From positions 1 through 7,956 of the forward strand of contig CBDDFV010000011.1 in assembly GCA_965227335.1 (NCBI GenBank): a stretch of DNA of 7,956 nucleotides, in the 5' to 3' direction. Below the pieces are notes generated by a model, which saw only the letters and a program-made list of their open reading frames with translations, did no database searches and was not told the origin of the DNA. The position numbers and the translations under genes are program-made. Below are positions 6,944 through 7,956 of this stretch, piece after piece; the first letter of the stretch is position 1, and each line of letters starts with the position of its first letter. This stretch comes from CBDDFV01 sp965227335. Its GTDB lineage: Bacteria > Planctomycetota > Phycisphaerae > Phycisphaerales > SM1A02.

Positions 6944-7230
6944 GTGAGGGTCGCCTCCCCAGTGCGGGCGGCCGGTTCGGTCCGCGTCGCGTCCGTATCG
7001 TGATCGAGTGAAACAAACGTCACGTCGATGTGCTCGACGCCGTCGAGATCGTTCAGTCGGCGCCAGTCACAGCGGTTGGCGTCTTCGTCCACGGTGTCGA
7101 GCACCGCCGCGACGCGCCGCCCGTCGCGCGGCCCGAGTTCAATCGATGGCATCTCCGACAAGGTCCGCCGGGCGTCCGCTTGCCTCGCCGGATCTGACGA
7201 GAGCGTCAGGACCAGACCGCTCACAGGCAT
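6940..7230 (-). CDS. napD: NapD, chaperone for NapA maturation and export
   Basis: NapD binds the Tat signal of NapA in the cytoplasm and delays export until the molybdenum cofactor is inserted. This 96-residue protein shows the NapD ferredoxin-like fold pattern: an opening strand SGLVLTLS (4-11), a helix, the strand SIELGPRDGRRVAAVLDT (29-46), a second helix, and the closing GVEHIDVTFVSLDHD (64-78). The C-terminal 18 residues are polar and probably disordered. The ATG has AGGAG 8 bases upstream and is the first gene of the minus-strand operon, directly followed by napA with a 4-base overlap. Sequence conservation in NapD is low, so the call rests on the fold pattern and on its position before napA. 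Confidence 0.88.
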   Translation of the reverse strand: MPVSGLVLTLSSDPARQADARRTLSEMPSIELGPRDGRRVAAVLDTVDEDANRCDWRRLNDLDGVEHIDVTFVSLDHDTDATRTEPAARTGEATLT

Positions 7231-7238
7231 CGTCGTCG

Positions 7239-7243
7239 CTCCT
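7239..7243 (-). promoter_or_regulatory. Ribosome binding site of napD
   Basis: On the minus strand this reads AGGAG (within GGAAAGGAG), 8 bases before the napD ATG. It supports the start at 7230 and is the entry point for translation of the whole overlapping operon. Confidence 0.65.
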
Positions 7244-7248
7244 TTCCC

Positions 7249-7308
7249 ACGCCCGGATCACCAATCCCGAATTCACGATCCGAAACTCTTGACATCGGAC
7301 GCCCGGAT
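7249..7308. repeat. Direct repeat ACGCCCGGAT, 50 bases apart
   Basis: The ten-base sequence ACGCCCGGAT occurs at 7249-7258 and again at 7299-7308, start to start exactly 50 bases. The second copy touches the -10 candidate of napD. It could be a pair of regulator sites on one face of the helix, but in such GC-rich DNA a chance match of this length is not excluded. Confidence 0.35.
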
Positions 7309-7316
7309 GGTACCGT
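7289..7316 (+). promoter_or_regulatory. Candidate sigma-70-type promoter of the multihaem cytochrome gene
   Basis: TTGACA (7289-7294) is a perfect -35 hexamer, followed after 16 bases by TACCGT (7311-7316), which matches only three -10 positions. Transcription would start near 7323 and give a leader of about 60 bases containing the dyad at 7328-7351. Planctomycete promoters are poorly defined, so this is tentative. Confidence 0.4.
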
Positions 7317-7335
7317 CGATCGCCGACGCCGGCAA
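7307..7335 (-). promoter_or_regulatory. Candidate promoter of the nap operon
   Basis: On the minus strand TTGCCG (7335-7330) and TACCAT (7312-7307) are separated by 17 bases, each matching four of six consensus positions. Transcription would begin near 7300, about 70 bases before napD. It overlaps the plus-strand promoter candidate, and its -35 lies in the left arm of the dyad, so a protein bound there could affect both genes. Confidence 0.35.
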
Positions 7336-7351
7336 CGGGTTCTTTGCCGGC
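7328..7351. promoter_or_regulatory. Perfect inverted repeat, possible operator in the divergent control region
   Basis: GCCGGCAA (7328-7335) is followed after 8 bases by its exact reverse complement TTGCCGGC (7344-7351). The 24-base dyad sits between the divergent nap operon and cytochrome gene and covers the -35 candidate of napD. It could bind a dimeric regulator or fold as a hairpin in the cytochrome leader. It does not match the FNR box TTGAT-N4-ATCAA. Confidence 0.55.
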
Positions 7352-7384
7352 CGCCGCGCCCCGATGCACGGAGGGTGGACGACG

Positions 7385-7956
7385 ATGGCGAATGGGCGTC
7401 GAACGCGACCGATCCTGCTGGGCGGGCTGGTGGTTGGGGTGGTGGCGATCCCGCTTCTCGGCGCGCTGGTGCCGGGGGGGCCGGAACCCGACGCCGCGCC
7501 CCGGTTCGTTCCCGCTTCGGACGACGCTCCCGCGGCGCCCGCCGACATCTTCACGGTCCGCATCAACCGGCCCGACGGCCCGCCCGTCGCGGAAGTGCGG
7601 GGCCCGGACGGCGGCGTGGTCTCGGTCTCCTGCGTCGTCTGCCATTCGCAACGAGCGTCGAACCCGGCGAATCGCGCGGCGGCGGATCTGGACGAATTTC
7701 ATCGCGGCATGACCATCGCTCACGGCGATCTCACCTGCGTTTCCTGTCACCATCCGGACCACGCGGACCGGCTGCGTCTCGCGGACGGCCGCGCCCTCGA
7801 CTATCCCGACGTCATGACCCTGTGCGCGCAATGTCACGGACCGCAGTTCCGTTCGTACGAGCGCGGCGCGCACGGCGGCATGAACGGCTACTGGGATCTC
7901 ACCCGCGGGCCGCGTGTTCGCCACAACTGTGTGGACTGCCATGATCCGCACGCCCC
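7385..7956 (+). CDS. Membrane-anchored multihaem cytochrome c (3' end outside window)
   Basis: Reading from the ATG at 7385 the frame is open to the right edge (190 codons). Residues 5-8 are basic and 9-30 hydrophobic, giving an uncleaved signal anchor or signal peptide. An acidic Pro/Ala linker follows to about 54. Four CxxCH sites appear: C83-H87, C118-H122, C147-H151 and C182-H186. Further histidines, in EFHRGM, IAHGD, HHPDH, GAHGGM and DPHAP, can serve as distal ligands. More haems may follow. The gene is divergent from the nap operon and shares its control region, so it could deliver electrons from the quinone pool or an iron-sulfur partner to the NapB-like protein. A GGAGG lies 10 bases before the ATG. 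I do not see NapC/NrfH-type features, such as the first CxxCHxM site directly after the anchor, so it is not a plain NapC. The family assignment beyond multihaem cytochrome c is open. Confidence 0.87.
   Translation, partial: MANGRRTRPILLGGLVVGVVAIPLLGALVPGGPEPDAAPRFVPASDDAPAAPADIFTVRINRPDGPPVAEVRGPDGGVVSVSCVVCHSQRASNPANRAAADLDEFHRGMTIAHGDLTCVSCHHPDHADRLRLADGRALDYPDVMTLCAQCHGPQFRSYERGAHGGMNGYWDLTRGPRVRHNCVDCHDPHA

Noticed and set aside
4781..7003. 740-codon open frame on the plus strand opposite napA
   Set aside because: It is an antisense shadow caused by high GC. Its translation is rich in Arg, His and Val with no motif, while the minus strand has every NapA ligand and signature.
7314..7328. 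Short dyad CGTCG-N5-CGACG in the control region
   Set aside because: Five-base arms made of common GC-rich words are expected by chance; the 8+8 dyad beside it is far stronger.
7375..7944. 189-codon plus-strand open frame overlapping the cytochrome
   Set aside because: It is a +1 shadow rich in Arg and Gly with no haem motif. The frame from 7385 has four CxxCH sites and a ribosome site but no stop inside the window.
7139..7951. 270-codon minus-strand open frame across the divergent control region
   Set aside because: It covers the control region, part of napD and the complement of the cytochrome; composition is Arg/Val-rich and it has no recognisable motif.
1..7956. CRISPR arrays, tRNA or rRNA genes, insertion sequences
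   Set aside because: No regularly spaced repeats, tRNA-like cloverleaf, rRNA segment, transposase or terminal inverted repeats were seen; the window is almost fully occupied by the genes listed.

Overview
The window is a dense, GC-rich stretch of bacterial DNA that most likely comes from a planctomycete of the Phycisphaerae type. The pointer is the left-hand protein, which ends in two dockerin-like calcium loops each followed by LGAWG, a C-terminal style common in that group. Codon use is similarly GC-rich throughout and nothing looks foreign. The taxonomic call is an inference from style, not from a marker gene.

Layout: (1) 1-630, plus strand, the 3' end of a secreted protein with a dockerin-like tail. 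(2) 631-751, a short convergent intergenic region with one hairpin. (3) 752-7230, minus strand, a seven-gene operon read right to left: napD, napA, a tetrahaem napB-like cytochrome, a four-cluster NapF/NapG-like ferredoxin, a small unrecognised protein, an alginate-export-type outer-membrane beta-barrel, and a pyridoxamine-phosphate-oxidase-like flavoprotein. Six of the seven genes overlap their neighbour by 4 or 8 bases, and the last is separated by 9 bases. (4) 7231-7384, a divergent control region with face-to-face promoter candidates and a perfect 8+8 base dyad. (5) 7385-7956, plus strand, a membrane-anchored multihaem cytochrome c cut off by the right edge, with four CxxCH motifs so far. 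It is not recorded as a complete ORF because no stop lies inside the window.

How it fits together: NapA is the periplasmic molybdenum nitrate reductase, exported by Tat after maturation with NapD. The NapB-like protein would pass electrons to NapA, but it is a tandem duplication of the usual dihaem unit and has an N-terminal membrane anchor. No napC or napH (quinol dehydrogenase) is visible in the window. The divergent multihaem cytochrome is a reasonable candidate for, or part of, the upstream electron donor. The beta-barrel may carry nitrate or nitrite across the outer membrane. This is a recognisable but unusually composed nap locus. I did not find evidence for a wholly new system; the tetrahaem NapB, the missing quinol dehydrogenase, the small unknown protein and the divergent control dyad are the points most worth following.
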